DNA from: Rhodospirillales bacterium
GTDB lineage: Bacteria; Pseudomonadota; Alphaproteobacteria; Rhodospirillales; Casp-alpha2
Length of the DNA: 64,000 nt
Assembly (NCBI GenBank): GCA_023145215.1
Contig: JAGLED010000041.1
Span: 1-64,000, forward strand
Direction of reading: 5' to 3'
The position numbers and the translations under genes were made by a program. Under the pieces are notes generated by a model. The model did not search any database and was not told where the DNA came from. It saw only the letters and a program-made list of their open reading frames with translations. Below are positions 8,815-18,035 of the stretch, in pieces. How positions within the stretch are numbered: the first letter of the stretch is position 1; every line of letters starts with the position of its first letter.

Positions 8815-10677
8815 TTAGTCCCGTCCACCAAGGCGGCGGATCAGCGGTTCGATCTCCGGCATGTAGCGTTCCCACCGATGGACGGCGGAACGGTAGATAT
8901 CCTTCTTCACCTGTTGCGCACTGGCCGTGTTGACAACGCGCTCGGACGCAGCGAGATCGAGACACGTGTCGGACCACCTGAGCCCCGCCGCCTGGACGAG
9001 CTTTCGCGCCTCCGTCTCGGGATGGGCGACAAGATCTTCGTATCGCACCGTGACGATCCGCCCGGGGAACATTTCCTCCCAGAACGCCATCAACGCGCGC
9101 TGCGCCAATGCATAATCGGTCATGCCTTCAAGCGTATCGGTGAAGGCAATCTCGGCTTCGAAATTCTTCGAGATGCATGAAACACAGGTATCCCTGAGAT
9201 CGCGGACGCAATGGATGATCGTGGCGTTTGGAAAAGCGAGCGCCGCGAAACCGAGATAGCGGTCGTTCATCGGCTGCTTGTCGACGACGCAGGCGCTGCC
9301 CGGCATCAGCGCGTCGATCATGGCGATGTAATCGCGGCCGATCCGTTCGAAGGTCTCGGCACCGGGTATTCGATCCGGTTCCAGAAACTCCCAGGACGGC
9401 AACGTTCTGTTTCCCTGCCGGCCGTCGGCGTGCCTGAGGACCGCATTGCGCAGGTAGGGAAGCTCGCCGGCGCCCGTCACATCGTCGATCCCGGCAAGGA
9501 TTTGTTCGACCAGGGTCGTGCCGCTCCGGGGCAGGCCGAGCACGAAGATCGGCTTGCCGCTCTTTGAGCCGCGGCCCTGAACGGCTTCGGCGTCGATGCG
9601 CGGGAACATATCCTTGATGCGGTCCAGCAGTGCGATCTCGTCGGCGGCCGTGATGGCCCGGCTTCGCGCTCGCGCGGCACCGCCGGCGATGAAAAGACGA
9701 ATGGCGTCGCTGTGCCGGCCCATATCGTCACAAGCCTTGCCGAGCGCGTATGCGACGGCAGCGCGGTCGGGGTCCGAAAGGGCGTCGGATCCGGACAACC
9801 GCACAAGGGCCTGATACACATCGTCGTCGGCGCCCAGCCGCGTGCAATCGACATACTGGCGCAGCACCCGGACATCGTCGGGCCGGGCCAGCAGCGCCCG
9901 GTCCAGGGTGGCGAGCGCGGCCGCGGTATTGCCGGACGACGCCTGGATGGCCCCCAGATTGGCAAGGATATCCGGGTCCGGGCCGCCCAGAGCCAGTGCT
10001 TTTTCGTAACACGCAACCGCATCCGCCGCATCGCCGAGCGCCGCACTGACGATGCCCCGGTAATTCCACGCTTGCGCATCGTTCGGGAACAAAGCCGCCG
10101 CCCGCTTGGCGGCGTCCAGCGCCGGGCGGAACATTTCCCAACCGTGCAGTTCAACAATCAGTTCGGCAAGCAGTTTGCCATCACCCTCAATGGTCTCCAG
10201 CGCCTGCGGCACATCCCCGCTAAGCGCCATCGCCAATGCCAGTTGGAGCCGCACATCGCCGGCGGCCGGCATCGTGGCGAGCTTGTGCCAGGCCGCAATG
10301 CTTTGCTCGTATGCGCCGGTATCCAGAAGTGCCCGGGCGCGGGCCGCAAGGACGTCGGGGTGATCTGGCACCTGGGCATCGAGGCGCTCGAAGATACTCA
10401 GGGCGGGGCCTGGGCAGCCGGTATTCAAAAAGAAGTGTCCAAGGTAATTAAGCCGCTGCGAATCGAGTTTCTCATCGGCACCGGCCCGCCGGTAAGAACG
10501 GTAGGCGCGCAGATAGTCACCGGCCTTCTCCGCCACCTGCCCGCGAAGGAACCAGGCTTCACCGGTTATGTCTTGCGCCGCAGCGAAAAAACCGTCGGAC
10601 GCGATCAGCGCCGCTGCAGCATCGCCCCGGTCGAGCGCATCCTGCAACTGTCGCGTAATGGTGACGGCGTCGGTCAT
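8815..10677 (-). CDS. TPR-repeat protein with C-terminal sulfotransferase domain
   Basis: Of 620 residues, roughly the first 340 are tetratricopeptide-like helical repeats. The rest is a sulfotransferase-3 fold with the PAPS phosphate-binding loop GLPRSGTT at residues 381-388, and a downstream CVRDLRDTCVS that fits the 3'-phosphate loop. Such TPR-sulfotransferases transfer sulfate from PAPS, or resemble enzymes that do, onto an unknown acceptor. There is no signal peptide or membrane helix. The gene ends six bases from the convergent Cys-rich protein gene. The acceptor is not predictable. Confidence 0.88.
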   Translation of the reverse strand: MTDAVTITRQLQDALDRGDAAAALIASDGFFAAAQDITGEAWFLRGQVAEKAGDYLRAYRSYRRAGADEKLDSQRLNYLGHFFLNTGCPGPALSIFERLDAQVPDHPDVLAARARALLDTGAYEQSIAAWHKLATMPAAGDVRLQLALAMALSGDVPQALETIEGDGKLLAELIVELHGWEMFRPALDAAKRAAALFPNDAQAWNYRGIVSAALGDAADAVACYEKALALGGPDPDILANLGAIQASSGNTAAALATLDRALLARPDDVRVLRQYVDCTRLGADDDVYQALVRLSGSDALSDPDRAAVAYALGKACDDMGRHSDAIRLFIAGGAARARSRAITAADEIALLDRIKDMFPRIDAEAVQGRGSKSGKPIFVLGLPRSGTTLVEQILAGIDDVTGAGELPYLRNAVLRHADGRQGNRTLPSWEFLEPDRIPGAETFERIGRDYIAMIDALMPGSACVVDKQPMNDRYLGFAALAFPNATIIHCVRDLRDTCVSCISKNFEAEIAFTDTLEGMTDYALAQRALMAFWEEMFPGRIVTVRYEDLVAHPETEARKLVQAAGLRWSDTCLDLAASERVVNTASAQQVKKDIYRSAVHRWERYMPEIEPLIRRLGGRD

Positions 10678-10710
10678 CCAAAAATCCGTAATCCGATTCA
10701 GCGCAAAAGA

Positions 10711-10738
10711 AAAGGCCAGGTCCTGAGACCTGGCCTTT
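10711..10738 (-). terminator. Rho-independent terminator of the porin gene
   Basis: A perfect 12-bp stem (aaaggccaggtc / gacctggccttt) with a CTGA loop lies just after the porin stop. On the minus strand it is followed by TCTTTTGC, a short U-run. It separates the highly expressed porin from the downstream TPR-sulfotransferase gene. Confidence 0.85.
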
Positions 10739-10782
10739 CCCGATCGGAACGCGAACGTTCCGAAGCCTTTGCAAGAAGTTCC

Positions 10783-11940
10783 TTAGAACTTGATGCGCGT
10801 ACCGGCGAGGACCCACATGGCGTCTTCGTAGCTGGTCGCCGTGTTGTCGTCGAATTCGGCAAACGTCACGCCGAGGTAGACTTCCGTACCGACGTCGCTG
10901 ATGTGCTGGACAACACCGAAGTCGTAGAAGGTCAGCTCTTCGTCGTTGGCGGCAACGTTTTCGTCAACCGTGTAGGACGCGGCGAACGAGGTCGCACCAA
11001 GGCTGGTGAGCGACGCGTCATAGCCGAGACCAACGCTCCAGGTCGACTGATCGTCACGGGCATTCGCCTTGAAGTCGGCTTTACCGTACTGACCACGGAT
11101 GTTCAGACCGCTGTCATGCTCGGCAGCAGCCGAGATAACGTACTGGTCGTCGTTCGTGGTGCTGGCGCTGGAGCTGTTCAGGTACGAAGCCGCAGCTTTA
11201 ACAGCCACGCCACCGAACTTGCCGCTGTAGCGCAAGGCAACGTCGCCACGGCCATCGGAGATCGCCGAACCGGAGACCTGGAAACCGGCGAACGTCGGGG
11301 TGTCGTAACGGATACGGTCGGAACGCGAAGCACCGTCGAGGTTCGACGTCTTGTCGCCGAAGGTCGCAGCGGTGAACGTGTTCTCGGTCTGGTTGGACGT
11401 ACGGATCTTGATGGCACCGCCGTTAAACATGAAGCCACCACCAGCGGCCATACCGGCGCCGGAGAGCGAAACTTCGGCCGTACCGTCAGAAGCGGTCGGG
11501 CCCTGACCGATCGAGAGCTTACCGAACTGCTTGTGGTTGAAGTAAGCTTCCATGCGGCGCTGGTTGAAGTTCGTCTGACCGAAACCAGCGTCGTTGTTGG
11601 CGGTCGTCGCGGCGCCGTTCGAGTTGGAGTCGTCCAGCGCGAAGTTGTTACCGGCGTTGTCCTGGAATTCAACTTCCAGAGCGGTACCGACGCTGAGCGC
11701 TTCGTTGACTTTGCCCGAACCCAGGATGCGGAAACGCGAACCGGAGTTGTCGTTGTCGACGATGGCCGAACCGGTCGACTTACCGTCGTCCACGTACATG
11801 AGGGCTTTGTTGACCTGACCGGAAAGGGTCACGGAATTGCCGTTGCCGTTGCTGACGGTACCGGCTTCAACGGACGGAACCGCAACCGCGAACAGGGCGG
11901 CGGCAGCAACCGACGTTTTGAGAGTGGTTTTGATATTCAC
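10783..11940 (-). CDS. Outer-membrane porin
   Basis: The 385-residue protein has a signal peptide of about 27 residues (ending VPSVEA), alternating beta-strand character throughout, and a C-terminal phenylalanine (TRIKF) typical of Gram-negative trimeric porins. Loop regions are rich in Asn, Asp and Ser. The start codon is GTG, chosen because a strong AAGGAG lies eight bases upstream and the signal peptide starts there. A strong terminator follows the stop. It should form a general diffusion pore in the outer membrane; selectivity cannot be judged. Confidence 0.92.
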   Translation of the reverse strand: MNIKTTLKTSVAAAALFAVAVPSVEAGTVSNGNGNSVTLSGQVNKALMYVDDGKSTGSAIVDNDNSGSRFRILGSGKVNEALSVGTALEVEFQDNAGNNFALDDSNSNGAATTANNDAGFGQTNFNQRRMEAYFNHKQFGKLSIGQGPTASDGTAEVSLSGAGMAAGGGFMFNGGAIKIRTSNQTENTFTAATFGDKTSNLDGASRSDRIRYDTPTFAGFQVSGSAISDGRGDVALRYSGKFGGVAVKAAASYLNSSSASTTNDDQYVISAAAEHDSGLNIRGQYGKADFKANARDDQSTWSVGLGYDASLTSLGATSFAASYTVDENVAANDEELTFYDFGVVQHISDVGTEVYLGVTFAEFDDNTATSYEDAMWVLAGTRIKF

Positions 11941-12460
11941 TTTGGTTTCTCCTTCACCAAACGAGATGGGATATCCCCAGTTTGTAAGGGAAGCCGCAAC
12001 ACGGCGGGCGTCCCAGCCGCTAACGGCGGCTTCCGATACGCATCTTATTCATTTCCGCCGCCGGGCAAAGCGAATTCACGTCTGCGTGAGGATTTTTGGC
12101 GTCACTGTGGCAGAAACACCACAATCGCCCTAACCCGCCAGATTCTTTGGCTTTTTAACCATGGGCGCGCCTGGCGTGGCAAAAAGGACTCAATTTGTGC
12201 CGACCCCGGCGCGATTGGGCAGATATTGCGGCTCAATGGTTAACAAAACGCCCGGTTCCGCCGCGAATCAGCATCTCCGGCGGAATTTCGGATGGCGGCG
12301 GTCCCCGGCGCGGCCAAGCGGCGTCACCCTTTCAAAAGGACGCGAGATGCACTACATCATGGCGCAAGAAGTCCTTAAAACGACGAATCGAACCACCGCA
12401 TGATTTCCCCGCACGGGCGGCCCGCTCGCCCCCGGCGGCAACCCGAGGAGACATATATAG
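11941..12460. other. 520-bp divergent intergenic region, porin / gabD
   Basis: No convincing gene lies here. It must hold the promoters of the porin (leftward) and of the aldehyde dehydrogenase (rightward). I see an 8-bp inverted repeat (ttccgccg at 12256, cggcggaa at 12278), but no promoter hexamer pair strong enough to annotate. Short open frames across it look random in composition. Confidence 0.5.
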
Positions 12461-13915
12461 ATGCAACTCAAAGATTCGAAACTTTTCCGCCAGCAATGCT
12501 TTATCGACGGCCAGTGGGTCGATGCCGACAGCGCAGAGACCATCGACGTCACCAATCCGGCGACCGGCGAGAAACTGGGCACCGTGCCGAAAGCGGGTGC
12601 CGCCGAGACGCGCCGCGCGATCCAAGCCGCGAACGCCGCCTGGCCGGCTTGGCGCGCCAAGACCGCAAAAGAACGTTCCGCCATCCTGCGGAAATGGTTC
12701 GACCTGATGATGGCCAATCAGGAAGACCTGGGCATCCTGATGACCGCCGAACAGGGCAAGCCGTTGGCCGAATCCAAGGGCGAGGTGGGTTACGCGGCCT
12801 CGTTCATCGAGTGGTTCGCGGAAGAAGGCAAGCGCATCTACGGCGACACCATCCCGCAGCATGGTTCGGACAAGCGCATCGTCGTTATTAAAGAGCCGGT
12901 CGGCGTCGTTGCCGCGATCACGCCCTGGAACTTCCCCGCCGCGATGATCACCCGCAAAGCCGGCCCGGCGCTGGCCGCAGGCTGCCCGATCGTCATCAAG
13001 CCGGCGACGGAAACGCCGTTTTCCGCCTTCGCCATGGCCGAACTGGCCGACCGCGCCGGGGTGCCGAAAGGCATCATCAACGTGATTACCGGTAAATCAA
13101 GCGAGATCGGCGGCGAAATGACGTCGAACCCGATCGTCCGCAAGCTGACCTTCACCGGCTCGACCGAAGTCGGCAAGATCCTGCTCGAACAGTGCGCCGG
13201 CACCGTCAAGAAGGTGTCGATGGAACTGGGCGGCAACGCGCCCTTCATCGTTTTCGACGACGCCGACCTCGACGCTGCCGTTCAGGGCGCGATGGCATCG
13301 AAGTACCGCAACACCGGCCAGACCTGTGTCTGCGCCAACCGGATTTACGTCCAGGAAGGCGTCTACGACGAATTTCTCGCCCGCTTCAGCCAGGCGATCT
13401 CGGCGATGAAGGTGGGCGACGGCCTCAAGGGTGAGACCCAGCAGGGCCCGCTGATCAACATGGCCGCCGTCGAAAAGGTCGAAGAGCACCTTAAAGACGC
13501 CGTCGACAACGGGGCGCGCGTCGTCATCGGCGGCAAGCGCCATGAACTTGGCGGCACGTTTTACGAGCCGACCCTCGTCGCCGACGTGACCCAGAACATG
13601 AAGGTCGCCAAGGAAGAAACCTTCGGACCGCTGGCGCCGGTGTTCAAGTTCAAGGACGACGCCGAAGTCGTCCAATGGGCCAACGATACCGAATTCGGTC
13701 TGGCCGCCTACTTCTATTCCCGCGATATCGGCCGCATCTGGAAAACCGCCGAACAGCTTGAGTACGGCATCGTCGGCATCAACGAAGGCATCATCTCGAC
13801 CGAAGTGGCGCCGTTCGGCGGCATGAAGGAATCGGGAATGGGCCGCGAGGGGTCCAAGTACGGGATCGAGGACTACGTCGAAACCAAGTACCTGTGCATG
13901 GGCGGCATCAACTGA
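12461..13915 (+). CDS. gabD: Succinate-semialdehyde dehydrogenase (NADP+)
   Basis: The 484-residue aldehyde dehydrogenase oxidises succinate semialdehyde to succinate, the last step of GABA breakdown. Catalytic C289 lies in GQTCVCANR and general base E255 in MELGGNAP. The cofactor-binding FTGSTEVG is at 231-238. The second Cys of the pair (C291) and the overall motif set match the GabD branch of the superfamily. The ATG follows GAGGAG. It stands alone, with a terminator about 56 bases after the stop; no GABA transaminase is near, so substrate assignment rests on family resemblance. Confidence 0.88.
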   Translation: MQLKDSKLFRQQCFIDGQWVDADSAETIDVTNPATGEKLGTVPKAGAAETRRAIQAANAAWPAWRAKTAKERSAILRKWFDLMMANQEDLGILMTAEQGKPLAESKGEVGYAASFIEWFAEEGKRIYGDTIPQHGSDKRIVVIKEPVGVVAAITPWNFPAAMITRKAGPALAAGCPIVIKPATETPFSAFAMAELADRAGVPKGIINVITGKSSEIGGEMTSNPIVRKLTFTGSTEVGKILLEQCAGTVKKVSMELGGNAPFIVFDDADLDAAVQGAMASKYRNTGQTCVCANRIYVQEGVYDEFLARFSQAISAMKVGDGLKGETQQGPLINMAAVEKVEEHLKDAVDNGARVVIGGKRHELGGTFYEPTLVADVTQNMKVAKEETFGPLAPVFKFKDDAEVVQWANDTEFGLAAYFYSRDIGRIWKTAEQLEYGIVGINEGIISTEVAPFGGMKESGMGREGSKYGIEDYVETKYLCMGGIN

Positions 13916-13970
13916 TTTGCCGATCCAGAAGCCTTGCCGATCATAGCATTCGGCAATTCCGATCATGAAA

Positions 13971-13996
13971 GGGGTGGCCGGGAGACCGGCCGCCCC
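13971..13996 (+). terminator. Rho-independent terminator after gabD
   Basis: An 11-bp GC-rich stem (ggggtggccgg / ccggccgcccc, one G-U pair) with a GAGA loop is followed by TTATTTAT. It sits 55 bases after the gabD stop and 34 bases before the gor start. Confidence 0.8.
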
Positions 13997-14029
13997 TTAT
14001 TTATGTGATCCGGATAAAGAGGACGACAC

Positions 14030-15394
14030 ATGGCTGAATACGATTACGACCTGATCACCATCGGCGGCGGTTCCGGGGGCGTGCGCGCGTCCCGGTTTTC
14101 CGCGCAACGCTACGGCAAGAAAGTCGCCGTGATCGAAAACCTGCGGATTGGCGGCACCTGCGTCATGCGGGGCTGCGTGCCGAAAAAGCTTCTGGTGTAC
14201 GGGTCGCATTTTTCCGACCACTTCGAGGACGCCGAAGGCTTCGGCTGGTCGGTCGGCGAGAGCCGCCACGACTGGGCGAAACTGATCGCCGCCAAGACCA
14301 AGGAACTCAACCGGCTGGAAGACGTCTATCACCGCCTGCTGCGCGAAGCCGGCGTCGACGAGATCACCGGCACCGGCAAGCTGGTCGATGCGCATACCGT
14401 CGAGGTTGACGGCAAGACCTACACCGCCGAACACATCCTGATCGCCACCGGCGGCTGGCCGAAACTGCCCGATGTGCCGGGCATCGAGCACGCCATCACG
14501 TCGAACGAAGCGCTGGACCTGGAGAGTCTTCCTGAGCGCATCGTCATCGTCGGCGGCGGCTACATCGCCGTCGAATTCGCCGGCATCTTCGCCGGGCTGG
14601 GCGCCGAGGTCACCGTCATCATCCGCGCCGAGAACATCCTGCGCGGCTTCGACCAGACCATGCGCGAGGCACTCAGGGACGAGATGGCCAAACGCGGCAT
14701 CAACGTGCTTTCCGAATGCCAGGTCAAATCCATCGAGAAGACCGACAGCGGGTATTCGCTGCGCCTCGACCAGGTCGATTTCCTGGAGACCGATCTCGTC
14801 ATGTACGCCACCGGACGCGGGCCCAACACCAAGGGGATCGGGCTTGAAGAGGTCGGCGTCGAGATGGACAAGAACGGCGCCATCGTCGTCGACGAATATT
14901 CGAAGACCAACATCGACAACATATACGCCATCGGCGACGTCACCGACCGTATCCAGCTGACCCCCGTCGCACTGGCCGAGGGCATGGCCTTCGCACGGAC
15001 GGTGTTCGCCGGCGAGCCGACGTCGATGAGTTACGAGAACGTCCCGTCCGCGGTGTTTTCGCAGCCGCCGATCGGCACGGTCGGTTTGACGGAGGCAGAC
15101 GCCCGCAAGGACCACGACGTCCTGATCTTCCAGTCGCGGTTCCGGCCCATGAAGCATACGCTGTCGGGCCGTGACGAACACTCGGTGATGAAGCTGATCG
15201 TCGACAAGAAGACCGACCGCGTCCTGGGCGCACACATGATCGGCGACGACGCGCCTGAAATCATCCAGGGAATCGGCATCGCCGTCAAAGCCGGCGCCAC
15301 CAAGGCGGACTTCGACGCCACCATCGGCATTCACCCGACGGCGGCGGAGGAATTCGTCACCATGCGCGAGCCGCTCAGGGATGAAGAGGATTGA
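14030..15394 (+). CDS. gor: Glutathione-disulfide reductase
   Basis: The 454-residue flavoprotein reduces glutathione disulfide with NADPH. The FAD motif IGGGSGGVRAS is at residues 11-21. The redox-active C44 and C49 lie in GGTCVMRGCVPKK, the NADP-binding IVGGGYIAVEFAG is in the middle, and the C-terminal catalytic base is H435 in GIHPTAAEE. CVMRGC rather than CLNVGC places it with glutathione reductases and not lipoamide dehydrogenases. It is probably monocistronic behind the gabD terminator. Confidence 0.95.
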   Translation: MAEYDYDLITIGGGSGGVRASRFSAQRYGKKVAVIENLRIGGTCVMRGCVPKKLLVYGSHFSDHFEDAEGFGWSVGESRHDWAKLIAAKTKELNRLEDVYHRLLREAGVDEITGTGKLVDAHTVEVDGKTYTAEHILIATGGWPKLPDVPGIEHAITSNEALDLESLPERIVIVGGGYIAVEFAGIFAGLGAEVTVIIRAENILRGFDQTMREALRDEMAKRGINVLSECQVKSIEKTDSGYSLRLDQVDFLETDLVMYATGRGPNTKGIGLEEVGVEMDKNGAIVVDEYSKTNIDNIYAIGDVTDRIQLTPVALAEGMAFARTVFAGEPTSMSYENVPSAVFSQPPIGTVGLTEADARKDHDVLIFQSRFRPMKHTLSGRDEHSVMKLIVDKKTDRVLGAHMIGDDAPEIIQGIGIAVKAGATKADFDATIGIHPTAAEEFVTMREPLRDEED

Positions 15395-15400
15395 GCGCGT

Positions 15401-16105
15401 TCAGTCCTTGACGTAAACCGCGAGGACATTCGCCGTCCAGGCTTCCGGATGGTAGCTGAGCATCGCCGCCAACAGCCGGTTCAAAAGCCGTTCGCGCCAC
15501 CGGCGCAGTGTCGGGACAGGCTCCTGCGGCGACACGGAAACGCATTTCCAGCCGGTCAGCCGCGCCAGTTCGCGCAACCGCCCCGGACCGAGCGGCGTCA
15601 CGTGATCGAAGGTGCCGAAGAACATCTTGAGACCCCACGGGCTCTCGATGTTGGGGACGCGCAGCAACAGCTTTCCGTCATCCGACAGGAAACCCCGGAG
15701 CGCCTTCAGCAATTCGATGAGGTCCGGCAGATCGATGTGCTCGGCGACATCGAACATAACGATGCGGTCGAAACGCTGGCCGGCGAACTTCTCGTTCAAT
15801 ACCGTGGCGGCATCGCCGATATGGATTTCGCTACGGTTCAGGTCCGACAGTGTGTCGAGCAGGTTCTCGTCCCTGTCGAGCCCGGCGATGCGCGCGTACC
15901 CGCATGCTTCCAGATAACGCAATAACAGCCCCGTCCCACAGCCGATTTCCAGCACCGACATGGCGGGGTCGGCCCCCGTCAGATCACGGAATTCGTGGTC
16001 GAACTGTCGGCGGTGTTTTTTCTTGAAGGTGGTGCCTTCGTGTTCGCGGTGTGACTTGTAGAACGCGGCGCGGTCGCGGGCCGACAGATTGGACTGAACA
16101 GTCAT
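15401..16105 (-). CDS. Class I SAM-dependent methyltransferase
   Basis: The 234-residue protein has motif I VLEIGCGTGLLLRYLE, an acidic GLDRDEN loop and DRIVMFDVAEHI. That is the UbiG/Methyltransf_12-like layout, with LLLRVPNIESPWG further down. The start at 16105 (MTVQSNLSARD) is preferred over the longer frame because GGAGG lies 11 bases upstream and the upstream residues look non-coding. The gene converges on gor with six bases between stops. The C-terminal part is basic and Trp-containing; the substrate is unknown. Confidence 0.82.
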   Translation of the reverse strand: MTVQSNLSARDRAAFYKSHREHEGTTFKKKHRRQFDHEFRDLTGADPAMSVLEIGCGTGLLLRYLEACGYARIAGLDRDENLLDTLSDLNRSEIHIGDAATVLNEKFAGQRFDRIVMFDVAEHIDLPDLIELLKALRGFLSDDGKLLLRVPNIESPWGLKMFFGTFDHVTPLGPGRLRELARLTGWKCVSVSPQEPVPTLRRWRERLLNRLLAAMLSYHPEAWTANVLAVYVKD

Positions 16106-16262
16106 TGCGCCAACAGCCTCCAGACACGGCAATGCTTCACGTTTCGCCAGCCCCTGGCGGCTTGCGTTCCAAAGATGGTAGCGCACAAACGGGGACAGCG
16201 AAACAACGCGCTCGCGGCGACGCGGCGCCAGGCATCAGCTATCAGGCATCAGGGCCGGGGCG

Positions 16263-16457
16263 TCAGGGCTTCACTGCCACCAGCACGACACCGAGGCTTT
16301 CCTCAAGGTCGCGGATTTTCGCCAGTTTGTCGCGATCGAGCCGCGCCGGCTCGGCCTTCACTTCCGTGAATGCCAGAAGCGGCTGACCGATTTCCTGTTC
16401 GATCGACTGAAGCGCGGCGAGTTTATCTTCGGGAATGTTGGAAAGGCTGTAGAGCAT
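16263..16457 (-). CDS. Small conserved-looking hypothetical protein, 64 aa
   Basis: The small acidic-basic protein has heptad-like spacing ([23 protein letters not shown], then [22 protein letters not shown]). These are two similar helix-turn units, each ending in a hydrophobic strand, which suggests an internal repeat. A strong GAGGAG precedes the ATG. A 19-bp inverted repeat lies 32 bases upstream. No family is recognised and the function is unknown. Confidence 0.7.
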   Translation of the reverse strand: MLYSLSNIPEDKLAALQSIEQEIGQPLLAFTEVKAEPARLDRDKLAKIRDLEESLGVVLVAVKP

Positions 16458-16489
16458 GCTCGCATCTCCTCAACGGGTTTTGCCCGACT

Positions 16490-16508
16490 ATAGCACGGAT
16501 CGTGCTAT
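16490..16508. promoter_or_regulatory. 19-bp inverted repeat, operator-like
   Basis: Arms atagcacg and cgtgctat are separated by GAT. The site lies between the divergent 64-aa gene (start 16457) and the DAHP synthase gene (start 16636), where a dimeric regulator could affect either. Regulator and target are unknown. Confidence 0.45.
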
Positions 16509-16635
16509 GATTTTACGACGGACCGGCCCGAACGGTTTATCGCAAGCCGTAAATCCCGGTTTTGTCTGGAAAATGCGGCCGGATACGACTATATCGTGGT
16601 GCTCTATTTATGGGCAGAGACATTTGAGGTTCACC

Positions 16636-18015
16636 ATGGCCAAAAACTGGACACCGTCGAGCTGGCGCGATTTACCGATCCTGCAGCAGCCGGAATACCC
16701 GGACGCCGCCAAGCTGGCCGACGTCGAAAAAGCGCTCACCACGGTGCCGCCGCTGGTTTTCGCTGGCGAAGCGCGCAGCCTGAAGAAGTCGCTGGGCGAC
16801 GTCGCCGAGGGCAAGGCGTTCGCGCTGATGGGCGGCGATTGCGCCGAAAGCTTCGCCGAATTCCATCCCGACAACATCCGCGACACCTTCCGCGTGATCC
16901 TGCAGATGGCCTTTGTCCTGACGTTCGGCGCGGCCATGCCGGTGGTCAAAATCGGCCGCATGGCGGGTCAGTTCGCCAAGCCCCGCTCGGCGCCGACGGA
17001 AACCCAGGGTGACGTGACGCTGGACAGCTATCGCGGCGACATGGTCAACGCCATGCCGTTCACCGAAGCCGACCGCGTGCCGGATCCGGAACGCCTGATG
17101 CGCGTCTACAATCAGTCGGCGGCGACGCTGAACCTGCTGCGCGCCTTTGCCCAGGGCGGGTACGCGGATCTGAACAAGGTCCACCAGTGGACCCTCGGTT
17201 TCATCGCCGACAGCCCGGAAGCGCACCGTTACCAGGATCTCGCCGACCGCCTCGACGAAACGCTGGCGTTCATGGCGGCGTGCGGCCTGACGGCACAGAA
17301 CACGCCGCAGCTGCGTGAGACCGATTTCTACACCGCGCACGAAGCACTGCTGCTGAACTACGAACAGGCACTGACCCGGGTCGATTCCACGTCGGGCGAC
17401 TGGTACGACACGTCTGCGCACTTTGTCTGGATCGGTGACCGCACCCGCCAGCCGGATCACGCGCACGTCGAATTCATGCGCGGCATCGCCAATCCGATCG
17501 GGATGAAGTGCGGCCCCACGACCGACCCGGACGAGCTGATCCGCCTGATCGACATTCTCAACCCCGACAACGTACCGGGACGTCTGACGCTGATCTCGCG
17601 CATGAGCTCGGAAAAGGTTCTCGAGATGCTGCCGCCGCTGCTGCGCCGGGTGAAATCGGAAGGCCGCAACGTGGCCTGGGTGTGCGATCCGATGCACGGC
17701 AACGTCATCAAATCGTCGACCGGCTACAAGACGCGTCCGTTCGACCGCATCCTCACCGAGGTCAAAGGCTTCTTCGAAGCACACGAGGCCGAGGGGACGT
17801 ACGCCGGCGGCGTACACCTGGAGATGACCGGCCAGAACGTGACCGAATGCACCGGTGGCGCCGTCGCCATCACCGACGCCGACCTGTCGGACCGCTATCA
17901 CACGCACTGCGATCCGCGTCTCAATGCGCAGCAGTCGCTTGAACTGGCGTTCCTGTTGGCGGAAGAGCTCAAATCGGTGCGCACGGCGCAAGCGCCGGCC
18001 CGCGCCGCGTCGTAA
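16636..18015 (+). CDS. 3-deoxy-7-phosphoheptulonate synthase, class II
   Basis: The 459-residue enzyme condenses phosphoenolpyruvate with erythrose-4-phosphate, opening the shikimate pathway. It is of the plant-like class II type: [11 protein letters not shown] near the N-terminus, [23 protein letters not shown] and [15 protein letters not shown]. Start [10 protein letters not shown] is chosen because GAGG precedes it and class II enzymes begin close to this WTPSSWR motif; the upstream open frame is not protein-like. The next gene, a nicotinate phosphoribosyltransferase, follows after 20 bases. Confidence 0.95.
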   Translation: MAKNWTPSSWRDLPILQQPEYPDAAKLADVEKALTTVPPLVFAGEARSLKKSLGDVAEGKAFALMGGDCAESFAEFHPDNIRDTFRVILQMAFVLTFGAAMPVVKIGRMAGQFAKPRSAPTETQGDVTLDSYRGDMVNAMPFTEADRVPDPERLMRVYNQSAATLNLLRAFAQGGYADLNKVHQWTLGFIADSPEAHRYQDLADRLDETLAFMAACGLTAQNTPQLRETDFYTAHEALLLNYEQALTRVDSTSGDWYDTSAHFVWIGDRTRQPDHAHVEFMRGIANPIGMKCGPTTDPDELIRLIDILNPDNVPGRLTLISRMSSEKVLEMLPPLLRRVKSEGRNVAWVCDPMHGNVIKSSTGYKTRPFDRILTEVKGFFEAHEAEGTYAGGVHLEMTGQNVTECTGGAVAITDADLSDRYHTHCDPRLNAQQSLELAFLLAEELKSVRTAQAPARAAS

Positions 18016-18035
18016 CCAGGCTGAGGGGGGACCGG

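Noticed and set aside
9712-12243. A long plus-strand open frame (843 codons) across the sulfotransferase and porin genes
   Set aside because: It is antisense to two well-supported genes, has an arginine/valine/glycine-rich composition typical of GC-rich shadow frames, and shows no domain.
12161-12403. 80-codon open frame in the porin-gabD gap
   Set aside because: Composition looks random, it has no ribosome site, and it overlaps a probable promoter region.
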